Source: Gnetum montanum (taxonomy: Eukaryota > Streptophyta > Gnetopsida > Gnetales > Gnetaceae). From it: DNA of 64,000 bases. Shown piece by piece: positions 1 through 11,835 of this stretch. The DNA lies in NCBI GenBank assembly GCA_015680685.1, contig MNCI01006555.1, positions 679,078 to 743,077 on the forward strand. The letters run 5' to 3'. The notes under the pieces are model-generated. The model ran no database searches and had not been told where the DNA came from. It saw only the letters and a program-made list of their open reading frames with translations. The stretch's first letter is position 1, and every line of letters begins with the position of its first letter. The position numbers were made by a program, and so were the translations under genes.

Positions 1-3000
1 TAAGATTTTTTCTAGGATCTAGGAAATGCCCATATTTTAGTGCTACAACAAGAAAAACACTATGTTTCTTTGCTCAATGGCTACACACTCTTTTCCAAAA
101 TCCACCTGGGATGGTGTATTGCAGTGGAGGGCAAGTCACCTTTCAATTTCTTGCACTGCTTATTAGATTATGACTTAAGATGCTAACTACTCAGGTCTAT
201 TGCCAAGTTTTCCATTGATGCAGATGGCCTCCATGATGAAGAGGGGGCATTGAACTTGACTCAAACTACCCTACAAGAATTTTCATCTTGTAAGAATGCT
301 CATGTCACAATGATTGGGTAGATTGGGGCAGACTTAGCAAAACTCCTTGATAGATATTCTAAGTCTTACAAGAGGTGTTAGGCTCTCAGCTGGTTAGACA
401 CTGAGTGGGCAACTAGCATGCTAAGCATGGAGGAAGTTGCAATCCCACTACTACCATCCCACACACCATTTGTGCCATGTGAGTCATGTGTCACTTATTT
501 TTATGCACTTTTAGCTTTATTTTTCTCATGTTGCTAATTTTACCTTTTCTTATTGCAACTGCAGCTAAGTTAAGAGAAGTTACAGTGGTTACTACAAGTC
601 ACACTAAGGCCACTCTCATCTTTAAATATGGTGAGGTTGAGAGTTTACAACACTAGTTGTGCTACGAGGCCCCAATGAAGAATGTAAGGAATCTTTAATA
701 GGCTAGACTCATGGACTGTTTCTTGGCTATCAGCCTAAGCATCCTAGTGGTTGAAATGATTACACTAATTGACTCCTTTACTAAGAGCACTAATCAATTA
801 ATCACATGGGTTTGTAATGCATGGGTGACCATTGAAATTATAGATGAATTCTTTGCAAACCTCTTTAGCATCCCCTCTGATGGTCTACCAGTTACAGAAA
901 AGACCGACAAAGACCTTGACCATAGAGGGGACATTAAGGAGTGCTTTGGCACTTCCAAGGCCCATAAAGGAATATCAATGAAGGAGGTGAAAGTACCTAT
1001 GATCCACCACCTCTACCCAGTCTTCCAAGCTCATGCGTTTCCAAAGCTACTTTTCCAAGGAAAGATTCTCAGGGTTGAGCAAGATTGGATGATGAGAGAT
1101 GTGATAGATGAGGGAACATGGTACAACTAGGCTAATTACCTTGTTAGCAGCCTGCATGCTAAAATCATTAGGCTGCGCCACAACCTCTAAGCATGATTGC
1201 ATGTGCACTTTGCTTTTTTCATAGCATGCCTACAAAGATTTGCAGAGTTTTTGGTGGTTCATGAGAATGAGTGGAGGATGGTACAAGATCACCATCAAAT
1301 CTCCAAGCCATAGATTCACCACCTATTTAACACCACATGGTCACAAGACCCTCTAAAGGTGATTGGCAAGTCATTTTCGGTAACAACCAAAGGTGATGTG
1401 GATGATCCTATCACACACGTGATAGTGCTAGGGAGGCCTCACCAACCAACACTTGAAATGTAGCTAGAGTGTCATGACTCATTTCCGAGATTATGAGATT
1501 GCCAAAAATAAGGATTAAGAAGCCATGCCTTGTGAAGGAGCCCATGTGGGAAACGTAGGAGGATGGCAAAAAGCTATGATTTAAGCTCCGTGATGTGCAC
1601 TCAAAAATTGCAAGCAAGTATGCATTATTTGATACTACTATAATATGTCATGCTATCTTATACTCATTATTGGCCACTCTAAATCTAACTTGTGTAACAC
1701 AGGCAAGAGATCCCCTACAACGGTAACAAAGCTTGTGGAGGATGATGTCCCTCAACCTGAGGGACAAATGGAAAATGAAGAGGAGCATGAAGTTACTAAA
1801 GTGTTAAGCCAACTCAAGGAAGAAGGGTTGTAGTTTGAATGGGGTGAGTTTGAGAATTTCTTTGCTGGTGTACAGATGGACGATCCCTCCCACACCACAC
1901 ACACACACCCCCGCCCCCCGNNNNNNNNNNNNNNNNNNNNNNNNNNNNNNNNNNNNNNNNNNNNNNNNNNNNNNNNNNNNNNNNNNNNNNNNNNNNNNNN
2001 NNNNNNNNNNNNNNNNNNNNNNNNNNNNNNNNNNNNNNNNNNNNNNNNNNNNNNNNNNNNNNNNNNNNNNNNNNNNNNNNNNNNCATCATCTTTTTTTTT
2101 TATTTTGTCATTTTTTTCTCTCCTTGGCCTTTGGCTGCCTAATAATCGCAAAGTATGTTATGTTGCAGCAATTGATGTTTTTGTTGAATGTCTAACATTC
2201 ACATCCACCTTCCGTATACAACTATGGATGGAGACTTTGGATAAGTTTACCTTCATGCAAGGCATGGTGGATGATATGATAGATCATATAAAACAAATAG
2301 ACCTTGAGATTGGTATGCCTATTTTATTATATATTTTCTTATTGGATTTGTGGCTAATGTTATTTTGTCTATTATGTAATGATAGGTTCACAGCTTAAGT
2401 GGGACTTGAACAGGGTGGTCCAAGTTGATGTTGTGTTTGAGTTTCCCCTTAAGGTAGAGCAAGTGCCTCATCACATATATGACAAGGCAAGCAAATGCAC
2501 ATTGTACTCCACGAGAGCATTATGGAAGTGTAGACATGTTAATGAGCACCTATGGAAACATGTGCAAGAGTTTTAAGAAAAGGGGGCAAGCCAGGAGGCA
2601 AAAATGGAAGACTTGTAATCCCACTATGACCTCTTGGTGACACGTGATAAACTAGACAGCAGTTGGTGCATGGCCAAAATTAATTACACCAGGTATTGGT
2701 TAGTTGTTCAGGGCAAGAACAAGGCCACCCATGAGGTGATTGAGCAACAACTGCAGATGGACCTCTTAGCAAGGAAAAATCAAGACTAGAAGGATTATAG
2801 CACGAAATTGTACTAGTGGGGCTAGACTCAAAAGAATCATAAACACACTACAAGAAAGAACATGAAGTGTACTATAAAAAGTATAGAGATAAGTATGTGG
2901 AGCGCCGATGTTAAGAGATATTTCTTGATGCATTCGGCACAACACAAACTTACAAACTATTCGCAAGCAACATAGTGATCAATGAAACCCTGGAGAGACA

Positions 3001-3365
3001 AATCATGTTACCTTCTAGAGAGGTCACCTCTACAAATTTTTTGCCAAGGCCACCTTCATGGATGACCATAGAAAAAAGAAAAACCCTTGCAAGCATTGAT
3101 CTTGGTGAGGAGGACTAGACACAGTTGTCCAAGGACAAAATCCTCCGATGCCTAGAGTCTAGCCTTGATAGGATGCCCCCATACATGGATGCAGATCCTT
3201 CTTAGGTTGGTTTAGTTTACCTTATTTTTATCTACTTTATTATAATGTTTTGTGTCACCTCATGTTTTGGCTAATTTATTATTTTATTTTTATTTAATGT
3301 AGGTTCTGGGTAATGGCGTAGGACCCAGCAAAGAAATAGACAAAGAGGAAGAGGAAGAACCTTAG
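1..3365 (+). pseudogene. Antisense accessory gene of an Ogre-like element, copy 1 (5' end outside window)
   Basis: I do not recognise the protein family. The exons can be followed because two other copies in this window (37.6-41.2 kb plus, 51.65-48.15 kb minus) align along their length. Shared landmarks are YSKSY...WLD.EWA (about 350-415), the segment with LFSIPSDGLP (862-890), a stretch ending AFPKLL (about 1030-1055), the block FMQGMVDDMID (about 2255-2285), a charged C-terminal region and an acidic tail ending EEEEEP and TAG at 3363-3365. GT-AG introns are visible at about 134-221 (donor decayed to GC), 479-564, 1616-1703, about 1850-2165 (contains the N gap), 2313-2386 and 3192-3302, matching positions in the other copies. 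Many exons carry stops, so this copy is dead. It converges on the minus-strand gag-pro of copy E1, with a minisatellite between them. Family homology is seen in the sequence; the function is unknown. Confidence 0.7.
1921..2084. other. Assembly gap (164 N)
   Basis: A run of N falls inside the fourth intron of antisense gene copy 1. It follows a (CA)n and C-rich stretch and precedes a T-rich stretch, so a hard-to-sequence simple repeat is the probable cause. Confidence 0.97.
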
Positions 3366-3600
3366 CCCCCACCACTACATACTACAAGATGAACTACACA
3401 AAATGTAGCCCTATTATAGGGAAATTTTCCATTTTTGGAGATTTTATGTTTTAGATGTAAACTTGAACTTTATATATTATTGATAATTCAATGGAAATGT
3501 GACAATTATTTGCTTCTCATTTTGTTGTATTTCATGTAATGTTATTGTAATTTTAACTTATAATTTGACTGATGTAATTAGGCCCCTTGTGAGCCCCATG
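3366..3600. other. AT-rich 3' flank of antisense gene copy 1
   Basis: There is no coding signal here. The stretch is AT-rich and probably holds the 3' UTR of the antisense gene. The corresponding stretches in copies C and D are similarly AT-rich and lie between the gene's stop codon and the minisatellite. Confidence 0.4.
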
Positions 3601-3865
3601 CTAGTTTAAGGCCATGGTAGAAGGGCCATCACTAGTTTAAGGCTATTTCTGGCTATCGTTAGTTTAAGGCCATTATAGGCCATCATTAGTTTAAGGCCAT
3701 TTCTGGCTATCGTTAGTTTAAGGCCATTTCTAGCTATTGCTATTTTAAGGCCATTTCAGGCCATTGCTAGTTTAAGGCCATTTTGAGCCATCATGTAAAA
3801 GGAATTTGGTTGCTAGTTTTAGGCCTTAGCAAGCTATGCGATAGTTTAAGGCCTTTTATAGCTAC
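3598..3865. repeat. Minisatellite with TTTAAGGCC core (copy E1)
   Basis: About nine degenerate units of 25-30 bp carry the core CTAGTTTAAGGCCAT followed by a GGCCAT or GGCTAT half. A T-rich run (3868-3902) follows. The same array, in the matching orientation, separates the protease end from the antisense-gene end in copies C and D, and a related array follows the integrase. Confidence 0.85.
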
Positions 3866-4035
3866 AATTTTTTTCTTTTTTCTTTTTTCTTTTTTTCTTT
3901 TTGTAAAAGCCTAAAAAACCACATGAACTAAAGAAATGACATAACTAATGTAGGATGTAAACAATAATGCAATCATAACTATACAAGCAAATGACAAAGG
4001 GCAAGTAAAACATGCAAGCAAACTAAGGGAATGCC

Positions 4036-7000
4036 TCAATTGCATAGGTGCTTTCTAACCCGATGTGGGTTAGGTGGCATGTAAGGCCTAGGAGGCACAA
4101 GAAAATATTCTTCTAGACCTTCATCTATTATAGATAAGGGAAATTCTACCTAGAGAGCTCCCTCAGGAAGGTTTCCTACCTCACTTGGTTGTTTAAAATC
4201 AACCAAACAACATTGACTTTCATTACAAATAGGTAGTGCATCCTTAGAGAACTATACCTTTGACCCTTGTTCTATATCTATGTTATTGATGGTCAGAGGG
4301 GCTACATTGTCACCAAAGATCACCACCTCTCCACCCTCATAGGGTAAGTGGATCTCTTGGTGAATGGGTGAAGAAACGACCCATAGTTGGGCTAGCCAAG
4401 GCCTCCCTAGAATTAGGTTGAATTCAAGCATTTCTTCAACTACAATAAATTTAGTATTAGTGGTGAATTGCTCCCCTACCACAAAATCTATTGTGACTAT
4501 CCCTTTTACAAGCATGTTTGCTCCATTGAAGGATTTCAAGCATGTTGATGTTGTTGGCCTAAACTGATAAACCAAGCCAAGCTTATCAATGACAGGGAAT
4601 GGGATGACATTGGTTACCGCCCCATCATTGACATGCATCTTGCAAATTTTACATTGGCCTACATTAATCATTATAAACATGGGTGCACTGGTCACTTGAT
4701 CCTTTTCAAGATCAACCTTGACTACCTCATCATGAAATGTCAAGGGTGTTGACCCTAACCCTTGGGTTATGGGTGGAAACATTATATCATGAATGGCCTT
4801 TTCATCTACTAGAACATCTTTCTTAACTAGAATAGATGTTAGCATGTAAACCAAAGCCTCATGATGAGCAGAAGAGGTCATAATCAAGTCATATAGGCTT
4901 AAAGTTGTGTTTTTTAATTTTAGAGCATGTTTAACTTGCATTAGTGTGTCCACGAAATTCTTTCCACCATTTGCTATTTTGGTGGCCTTTACCTCCTCCA
5001 TGCATCTTAAGAGATGAATCTCCAAGGAATGAGAGTTGAATTTTACTTTCATGGCGGGCCTTCGAGCCTCAAAACTTGTCTGTCGACTGTTTGTGTTTAT
5101 GTTTGTGGTCTAAGACAATGAGGCCATGGGGACAACTAACATGGGGATGGGCTTAGGAGGACCTAGCTCCATGCATTCCCTAATAATTTTTTTAGAAAGA
5201 TGCTCATCATGTCTCTTAGGGTATGATTTTGGATGGGTAGGTTGTAATGTAGTTCCCACCACTAGACCCCAAGAAGGTGGGGGGTCCACATGTCTTGACA
5301 TCCTAATGACAACAGTGTTTGGGTTATCATTTCTATAATTTGTTGCAGGGCATGTCTTGCCATCCTAATGACAACAGTGTCATGGGCACCTGAGGTGGTT
5401 CTTTGATGATGAAAGGGGACTAAAGTCTAGTCGATGTTGAGGTCCCAACGTTACTAAAGGACACATGAACCACAAATGATTCATGTGCTAGTTCTATGTT
5501 ATCATCAACACTAATAGCATTGATAATGTAACCTGCATCGTTAGCATTGAGGGGATCCTTGTAGACCTTCATGGATTGGTTTTTTGGTCGTACAAAACTA
5601 CTTTCATCAAGGACTAGTTTACCTTGATCAATCATGCGTTGAATGTTGTCTTTCAACACCAAGTACTAGTCTATGTTATGGTCATGTAATTGGTGATAGT
5701 TGTAGTACTAGTCCAATTTAAAGTTTTTAGGGACCAAGGGCTCATTTGGCATAGCTGTAGAAGGGTTTCTAAGGATCTCATAGTACCTCTCATGGCATTT
5801 TCATGCATCTTCAGACATTTGTTTATGCTGAATGTGCCCAACACTAAGCAATTGATCTAAGAGCTTAGATAGCTTAATGGGCAAGCCTGTGTACTTTGAG
5901 CAATCATTACACTCCAATTTTAGCCTTTTGGGAGCTTGCCCCATAGTCACCAATGGTGTGGGCTTGTTGGTTCCCATGGTGCCAAAACCAGATGCCTTGT
6001 TCTTGTTGGTCGGGGCTTTAGGCGCCTTGGCCATTAGCTTAGTGTTGTTGGGTTTGGCTTCATCGATCATAGCTGCAACTGTTGTTGTTACCTTTCCTTT
6101 TTCTTTGTTCTTTTTCATGTGTGTTTTTATAGGCTACATAGGCCAGGTCCTTATTGGCTTCTACCACATCTTGTATGCTCTTCATTTGAGCAAAAGCTTG
6201 GCTGAGAGAACATGAGACTAAGTAGTATAGCTTTGACTTGATAAAGTCATTTATTGCATTCTTAAAGATAATTAGAAGATGAGTCTCCACTATTGGTTCA
6301 TGAATTTCATTAAGGAAAGCACTCCAACATTGTATAAATTTTTGCACTAGCTCTAACACCCTTTTCTTGATATTTATTAGTTGGTCTAAGGTGGCCTTAG
6401 GCTTCAAGTTATACTTGAAGAAAGTTACAAATTGGTTTAGTAGCTCCTCTAAAGTTGATATGGAGGCTCTAGGGAGTGCATAGTACCAATCGAGAACTTT
6501 TTTAGTTAGGGACATGGAAAAGACATGGATGATTGCATGTGGCCAAGCTTGCAAAAGTAGGCATTCAAAACAAAAAGTTACTAGGTGGTTGTTAGGGTTC
6601 CCCTTGCCATTGTATTTAATGAACTAAGGAAGTTGGACCCTAGGACGTAAAGTTAGAAGCAAGACTACAAAACTGATGGGGTGATCTTGATAGAAGTCCA
6701 TCACATGGACCATTTTTGAGCTTGCCACTTTAGGCCACCTAACCTTCTCCGTGAGAGTTTGGATGAGTTGGAATGCTTGGTCCAAACTCGGGGATGTCGT
6801 AGTGGGTTGCACTATCTATGCTGCTAGTGGTGCCATCGAAGTGGTCCACAACCCTATTGTGGGCTATGCCATCACATGTTATGCTTGTTGAGTTTGCTAT
6901 TGCATGTATTGTGGCATGTGTGATGACTATGACATAGGCACAGAGGTCATGGTCCACCATGTGGTTGAGGCTTGGGTTGTTGTTGGTGGTGCTACTAAGA

Positions 7001-7733
7001 TGGCTAGGATGAAGGGCACGTAACCTATCGATAGCTGTGATATGGGCATCATGTGCACATATGGCAGTGTTAGCATCACGAATACTAGTAGGGAAGGCTA
7101 CACAAACTATGAGAAGATGACAAAGGGGAAAGTGGTAGAAGGTCTTGCACTTTCTTATGCATACAAGACTTGGTGGCTAGCTATCATAGGTGTGGACTTA
7201 GGTTGCAGATGTGTTACAACTACCTCAAAGAAGGCAAATCACTATGACTGGTTCAACACAAAAGTGAAGGTAAGATATTAGATAGAGGTATAAAATGGGA
7301 CACCACTATCTGAACAGGACTCAAGGTTCTCCTATCCATCCTACAAGGGCTCATCATAGTTTGATACTAAATCTTGTTCTTTTGACCCAATTACCCTAAT
7401 AAATGTATGTAGGAGTCACCTAAAGGTGTTGGTAAGTCGAATGAATGCATCAGGGGTGGAAAGAAACTCATTCCCATCTTAATGAATTATTTCAAAATTG
7501 TGCTTTGCTTCTATTTCTTGGCGGTCTAAGGATAGGCCCACCTGAAGCTTCATACAAAGGAAATTGTATCATTTGTCATCAAACGCCCTATGTTCAAGCA
7601 ATTGGTTATGCAGTCTGAGTGACTGCCATTGTGGTCATATAGGGCTAAGCGGTTGCTCAATGTCTCCCACTTGTTGAATGGGATGAGTCACCTCCTTGCT
7701 CAAGGTAGAGGTTGAAGTGTTGACAAGATTCAT
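4036..7733 (-). pseudogene. gag-pro: Gag-protease polyprotein of Ogre/Tat-like retrotransposon, copy E1 (decayed)
   Basis: This is the structural and protease region of a Ty3/gypsy element, read right to left. The N-terminus (7733 down to about 7300) aligns with copy F from its first methionine, including a conserved YNFxCxK block. The capsid region (about 6550-6200) contains WPHAI, DWYYALPR and KYNLKPKATLD. The linker before protease retains FIIKEPP, a relic of the repeated motif seen in copy F. The protease region (5050-4250) contains NDGAVTN in place of the usual DDGAATN, then FNLILGRPWLAQL. The reading frame ends at about 4036 after PHRVRKHLCN. It is interrupted by many stops and frameshifts; the longest open pieces are 266 and 164 codons. 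CpG is depleted. The element's intron would begin just after this end, but the donor GT seen in copy D has become GC here. Confidence 0.85.
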
Positions 7734-8355
7734 GTTTCTTTGTAGAAAAATGTAAGAAAAGGAGGTGCTGATGAAAATGTCCAAGTGCAAAAAATATTTA
7801 AAAAATGGCTAAGTATGCAAACTATGAAAATAGGCCAAAAAATGACTAAATCTGAAAATATTGTAAAAAAGTGACTAACTCTGGCATTACGCTTGTTATG
7901 CTCCAAGGGAATGTTACACTCTGAAAGGTTGTTTCACTCTCCAGAGCACTTAGAGCTTAAAACAATGGACATAGTTGAGCTTTTTATCCTATGGGATTCC
8001 AGAGGAACCAATAACTAGGACCAATCTACACCAACCAAAACGTAGATAACTCCTACATTGGCCTATGATCTAGCTACTACTGTGGTAGGTCCATAGGGGT
8101 GTTATGTCTACACTAGCTTATTGCCAATGACAAAGCTACAAAAAGCATGTGGGACTATCCTTGAACACAGATGGAATGGGAGGCCCTCCTTCTAGTGCCA
8201 AAAACTAAAACATCCAAAAATGTTAATGGCTGGAACACTAAGAGGTTAGAGGGTGTATAGCCTAACCCCAAATATGTGCAAGGGTCATGCTAGAAAATAG
8301 AAATGAGGTGCCTTGAACAATTTGGTCAATTAGATAGGGACTTATGTGGTGTTAG
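7734..8355 (-). other. 5' leader (untranslated) of copy E1
   Basis: This lies between LTR and gag on the minus strand. Two anchors align with the leader of copy F: a GTTCAAGGCAC-like motif (about 8310-8325) and AGTTTTTGGCACTAGAAGG (8191-8209 region), which in F is AGTTTTTGGCCCTAGAAGG at about 58983-59001. The primer-binding site itself appears deleted, since the LTR end CCTAACACC runs almost directly into leader sequence. Confidence 0.6.
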
Positions 8356-8885
8356 GATGACTATTTGTAAGAAGGATTTATACTCTGTTACATGTGGACA
8401 CTGGGACTGGCTATGCCAGAGCGTAGCAAGGTGTCCTACCCTAAAAACAATGACTTGAATGTGCAAATATGTATCAAATAGTAGAAAAATATGAGAGTTA
8501 TGCTTAATATTGAAGAAAAATGCTTGGAAAAAATGGAACAAAGCTTAAGAACAAAGAAATGCACCACCCCAAAAATGGAGAGCATAACTTTTTTCTAGAC
8601 AAGAGGTGAGAATGGTATGTAGTTTCAAGCAAGAAAAATGGTAGTGTAGCAGTGCAATCATAGTCTCTAGGATATTTAAGATGCAGAGTTAATTACTGCA
8701 AGGGAGGCTAAACCTGTTGGGTTGGCTGTTGCTACGTTTTGCAGGTGCAATGGTGGACTGTGTTCTGGGAAGCACCAAGGTGTGAAGCTCGAATGCTCAA
8801 ATGTAGGAGTGTCAGGGATGCTCAAATAGCTAAAATTCTCAATGCTCTTTTGGTTTGCCAACCCCTTGAGTGCTAGACTTCTAGG

Positions 8886-8894
8886 TATTTATAG
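8886..8894 (-). promoter_or_regulatory. TATA box in the E1 LTR
   Basis: The minus strand reads CTATAAATAC, at the position equivalent to CTATAAATAG at 58251 in copy F. It would drive the sense transcript of the element. Confidence 0.55.
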
Positions 8895-9299
8895 GGCTAG
8901 GTTTAGCATGAAATGCAAATCGGGTGCCATGTGGCATCAGTGTAGATGAGGTTACGCTATCATTTTACACTCCCATGATAGTAGAAAAGTGTTATGCTCT
9001 AAATAATAGTAAGGGATTCCCAGAGACTGTTAAACTATGACTACACTACCTAGACTACATGTGCCAAAGTTTGAGAGACTGCAATGTATCTGCAAACAGT
9101 GTCAAAATAATGCAACTTGGAGACTATGCTCTAGGACTATGTCTTCCCATGTTTTGAGTAGGGCGAAGCATAGGGACAATTTTTGGGATTAATGGGGGGT
9201 GCAAAAGAAATGCAAACTATTGATTTTGGTTGTCGGAGACATGTTGGAGTTGAGATGAAGGCTAATGCCAAGTTCTAGAGGCTTTTGGAGGCTATCAAA

Positions 9300-10060
9300 G
9301 GCTTTTTCCTAGTGTCAAGCTGGCTACACTCTAGAGCATAACACAACCCTTAGTGAAAATTTGCAAAATTTTGATTTTTCACACTAGTTATGCTAGCTAT
9401 GCTGTGAAGTGTAGTATAGCATAGCTAGAACACTTAGCCAAATTTTCATGAAATCTATAGTTTTCCTTCATGGCATGCTAGCTACGCTCTAGGACATAGC
9501 AAGATAGGTAGCCTCAGAAGTTAGGAAATGTGTCAAATATGTCTTCTATGTCAAGCTAGCTTGGTAGATCCTTGTCCAACACTTAGGAAAAACTAGGCAC
9601 TAGAACCTATGTCACACTTGCTATGTTGTGGAGCATAGCAGAGCATGATAGCCCAAAAGATAGAAAATTTGCCAAACTATTTTTTTCATCTTGAGCACTT
9701 TTGACAAACTCTAGCTTGGTACTTGGGTGAGCTAGCAACTGGGACATGTGTCAAGATAGCTATGCTAGGAAGCATAGTGAGCATGACAACCGAAGAGATA
9801 GAAGATTTGCCAAACTGTTTCATCCATCCCAAGTGGCCCTTGACCACCTTTGACTTAACACTTGGGCAAATCTACCATGGAAGTGTGTGCTACGTTGGCT
9901 ACACTGGGGGAGCATAGTAGGTAGATTGAGAGTGTAGTAGGACGCTTAGAAAAATTTTCATAAGACTACTATCGACACTTAGAAAAAGTCTTGCAATACA
10001 GGGCTCAATATGTGTTATGTTGGCTACACTGTAGAGTGTAATACTAGATGTAGAAAAAAA
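9300..10060. repeat. Degenerate palindromic tandem repeats in LTR U3 of E1
   Basis: At least six units spaced about 90-130 bp apart each carry a near-palindrome of the form GCTATGCT...AGCATAGC. Two units (9610-9700 and 9735-9835) align well, sharing GCATGA.A.CC, AGATAGA and TTTGCCAAACT. These correspond in position to the GCGTATACGC repeats of the young LTR in copy F. Confidence 0.6.
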
Positions 10061-10129
10061 ATTTCCAAGTTTTGGTACTTAGACAAATTTTTCATTGAAC
10101 TGTCGAAGCCTAAAAATGGTGGTGTTTCA

Positions 10130-10690
10130 ACATATCCTTTGACATGCCATGCCATCAAGTTTATTGAATGTAATATGGCTTATTTAATGAGAAAAAAAAC
10201 CAAGTTTGGCCTTGGAAATGAAACCCAATGAAGATTTCACTCAAGAAAAAGAAACTAGGGTTGCTAAGAAAGCCAAGAGGCCAATGTATCTTGAAGCTAA
10301 TCAAAATTAATATCTTGAAAACAAAGAGCTAAGTGGTCAAATAAGCCTAAGAGTGGAGTGTTGGTTCCTCTAAGACATCATCAAGTGACCAACAAATTGA
10401 GTATGAAGCATGAACACATTTTCAGCTAGAACACATGTCACCATCATACCATCACCATGATGTCAATATTTGGAATTCCTTATTTTTCCATATGAATATT
10501 TTCCAATAAAAAATATAGCCTTAACCTTATCTCAAACACATAATATTGCATCATGATCTTATTTCACCATTGTGAGAATTCCTTGGTATGGTTTGACAAG
10601 TACAAAATCAACTATGGAGAGGAAGCATTGGTGATGAACGTAAGGTGGTATTTTGCATTCTTTGTTGATGTCTCTTGGGGAAATTCTTCA
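10130..10690. other. Unassigned sequence between two LTRs
   Basis: I see no convincing coding region here. Bases 10660-10710 include two matches to the conserved 3' end of the family (ACATCAACAAAGAGGGACC), i.e. a short remnant upstream of the next LTR. Confidence 0.3.
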
Positions 10691-10697
10691 AACATCA

Positions 10698-10712
10698 ACA
10701 AAGAGGGACCAA
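10698..10712 (+). other. Polypurine-tract-like motif before the plus-strand LTR
   Basis: CAACAAAGAGGGACC directly precedes the LTR start TGAATCACC. The same motif occurs on the minus strand at 27927-27911 before the LTR of copy C, and in weaker form near 13818-13835. A purine run at this position is where plus-strand priming starts in LTR elements. Confidence 0.55.
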
Positions 10713-11260
10713 TGAATCACCACAAAAAAATTTATATTATGCATAAAAAGCCTAATAGCCAAGAATTTGCATTGTAATTTGATGAAAATTTAAAGCCAAA
10801 AATAATTTCCTATTTTTTCATAAAAAAAGTCCTATCATGTGACCTTATTATGGTAAATTTTTGGATAATTTCTCATGTGTAAAATGAATTTTATAACCCA
10901 TAGGTTGTAAATTTCATTTAAGCCAACATATGAAGGCTCAAAATGTAAATACATTATCAAAATTGCAGCAAAAAATCAAAAATGTTGGTGGCATATACGT
11001 TGAAGTTTGGGCCATGAAAATAGCCCAAATGTGCTACTAAATTTGTTAGGAAAAATTTCATACATTGGTGGTTTATAGGCTATAGTTTTGGATGGTAAAA
11101 ATTTCCAAATACATTCATAGTTTAGCCCTCAAAAATGTCAAAAATGTTGATGTATCAAAATTGTACATTTTGGCTACCAAAGCATAAAAAATGTTCCAAA
11201 ATCTATCAAAAATTTAGCAAAATTTTGGTAGAGTTAGATAAAAAAAATCAACTCACAACC

Positions 11261-11268
11261 TATTTAAA
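11261..11268 (+). promoter_or_regulatory. TATA-like element in the plus-strand LTR
   Basis: CCTATTTAAACC lies about 445 bp before the inferred LTR end and 550 bp after its start. Confidence 0.4.
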
Positions 11269-11345
11269 CCAAATTTTGCATCATTTTGAGAACTTTTGAG
11301 AGTTTTGTAACTCTTTCAAACCTGAGGCTTTTCAAAGAGTGACAC

Positions 11346-11372
11346 AAAGAGAGAGAGAGAGAGAGAGAAAGA
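11346..11372. repeat. (GA)n microsatellite
   Basis: A run of GA dinucleotides with one interruption lies in the transcribed part of the plus-strand LTR. Confidence 0.9.
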
Positions 11373-11835
11373 GACAGACAGACTCCAAAGCCATCTTCAA
11401 GAGTAGATCACTAGAAGCATCGAGATCTTGTTGTAGAACAAGAAAAAAAACATACTTTGGAGAACTACAGAACACACACTACCCACTCATAGGCTAGATT
11501 ATCATCACCATTTTCAAGAAGTTGTGGAACAATTGCAATTCAACATTTTGTACTCTCTAAATCCTATATTTTCACAACATTAATACAAATAATTTGCAGT
11601 GTTTTCATTCATTTGCTTATTATTTTCTATAGTTTTACTTCAATGTAGGCTCTATTATTTATGCATTTTTTTGCTTATTTTTATTGTAATTTCACCCTAG
11701 TAACAAATCTTTTGTGTCCTCAAGAAATTGTTAAGATCATTTGAGGCACTCTGGATCCTTTTTTGAGGTGCATGGACCCAGGGTTAAACTATTCCACAGT
11801 AGGGTTTTTAGTTCTCCAACACCAAATTTTTTAGC

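Larger units (their letters stand above)
8356..10129 (-). mobile_element. 5' LTR of copy E1 (Ogre-like family)
   Basis: On the minus strand the LTR starts with TGAAACACC (10129 down to 10121), a start shared with the LTRs at 10713, 13817 and 57590. It ends near 8356 with a TAACA-like end. The TATA box lies about 530 bp from that end, close to the 557 bp seen in copy F. The U3 part carries palindromic GCTATGCT/AGCATAGC repeats that lengthen it to about 1.77 kb. Both ends are inferred by comparison with other copies, not from a paired LTR. Confidence 0.6.
10713..11835 (+). mobile_element. Plus-strand LTR with short leader stub (Ogre-like family)
   Basis: The LTR starts TGAATCACCAC and ends near 11705 (GTAACA). 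TATTTAAA at 11261 is the probable TATA element. A weak primer-site remnant follows. The next 130 bp align to the leader of copy F (CATTTGAGGCACTCTGG against CATTCAAGGCACTCTGC). They end at GGTTAAACTATTCCACAG...CACCAAATTTTTTAG, a block also present on the minus strand at 12.80 and 21.65 kb. No gag follows: the sequence switches at about 11836 to an inverted RNase H-integrase fragment. Confidence 0.6.

Noticed and set aside
9723-10231. Two open stretches with CYVGYT repeated
   Set aside because: They arise from the GCTATGCT/GGCTACACT repeats in the E1 LTR.
10553-10777. 74-codon open stretch as a gene
   Set aside because: It overlaps the conserved 3' end and LTR start of the family (CAACAAAGAGGGACC, TGAATCACC) and shows no protein similarity.
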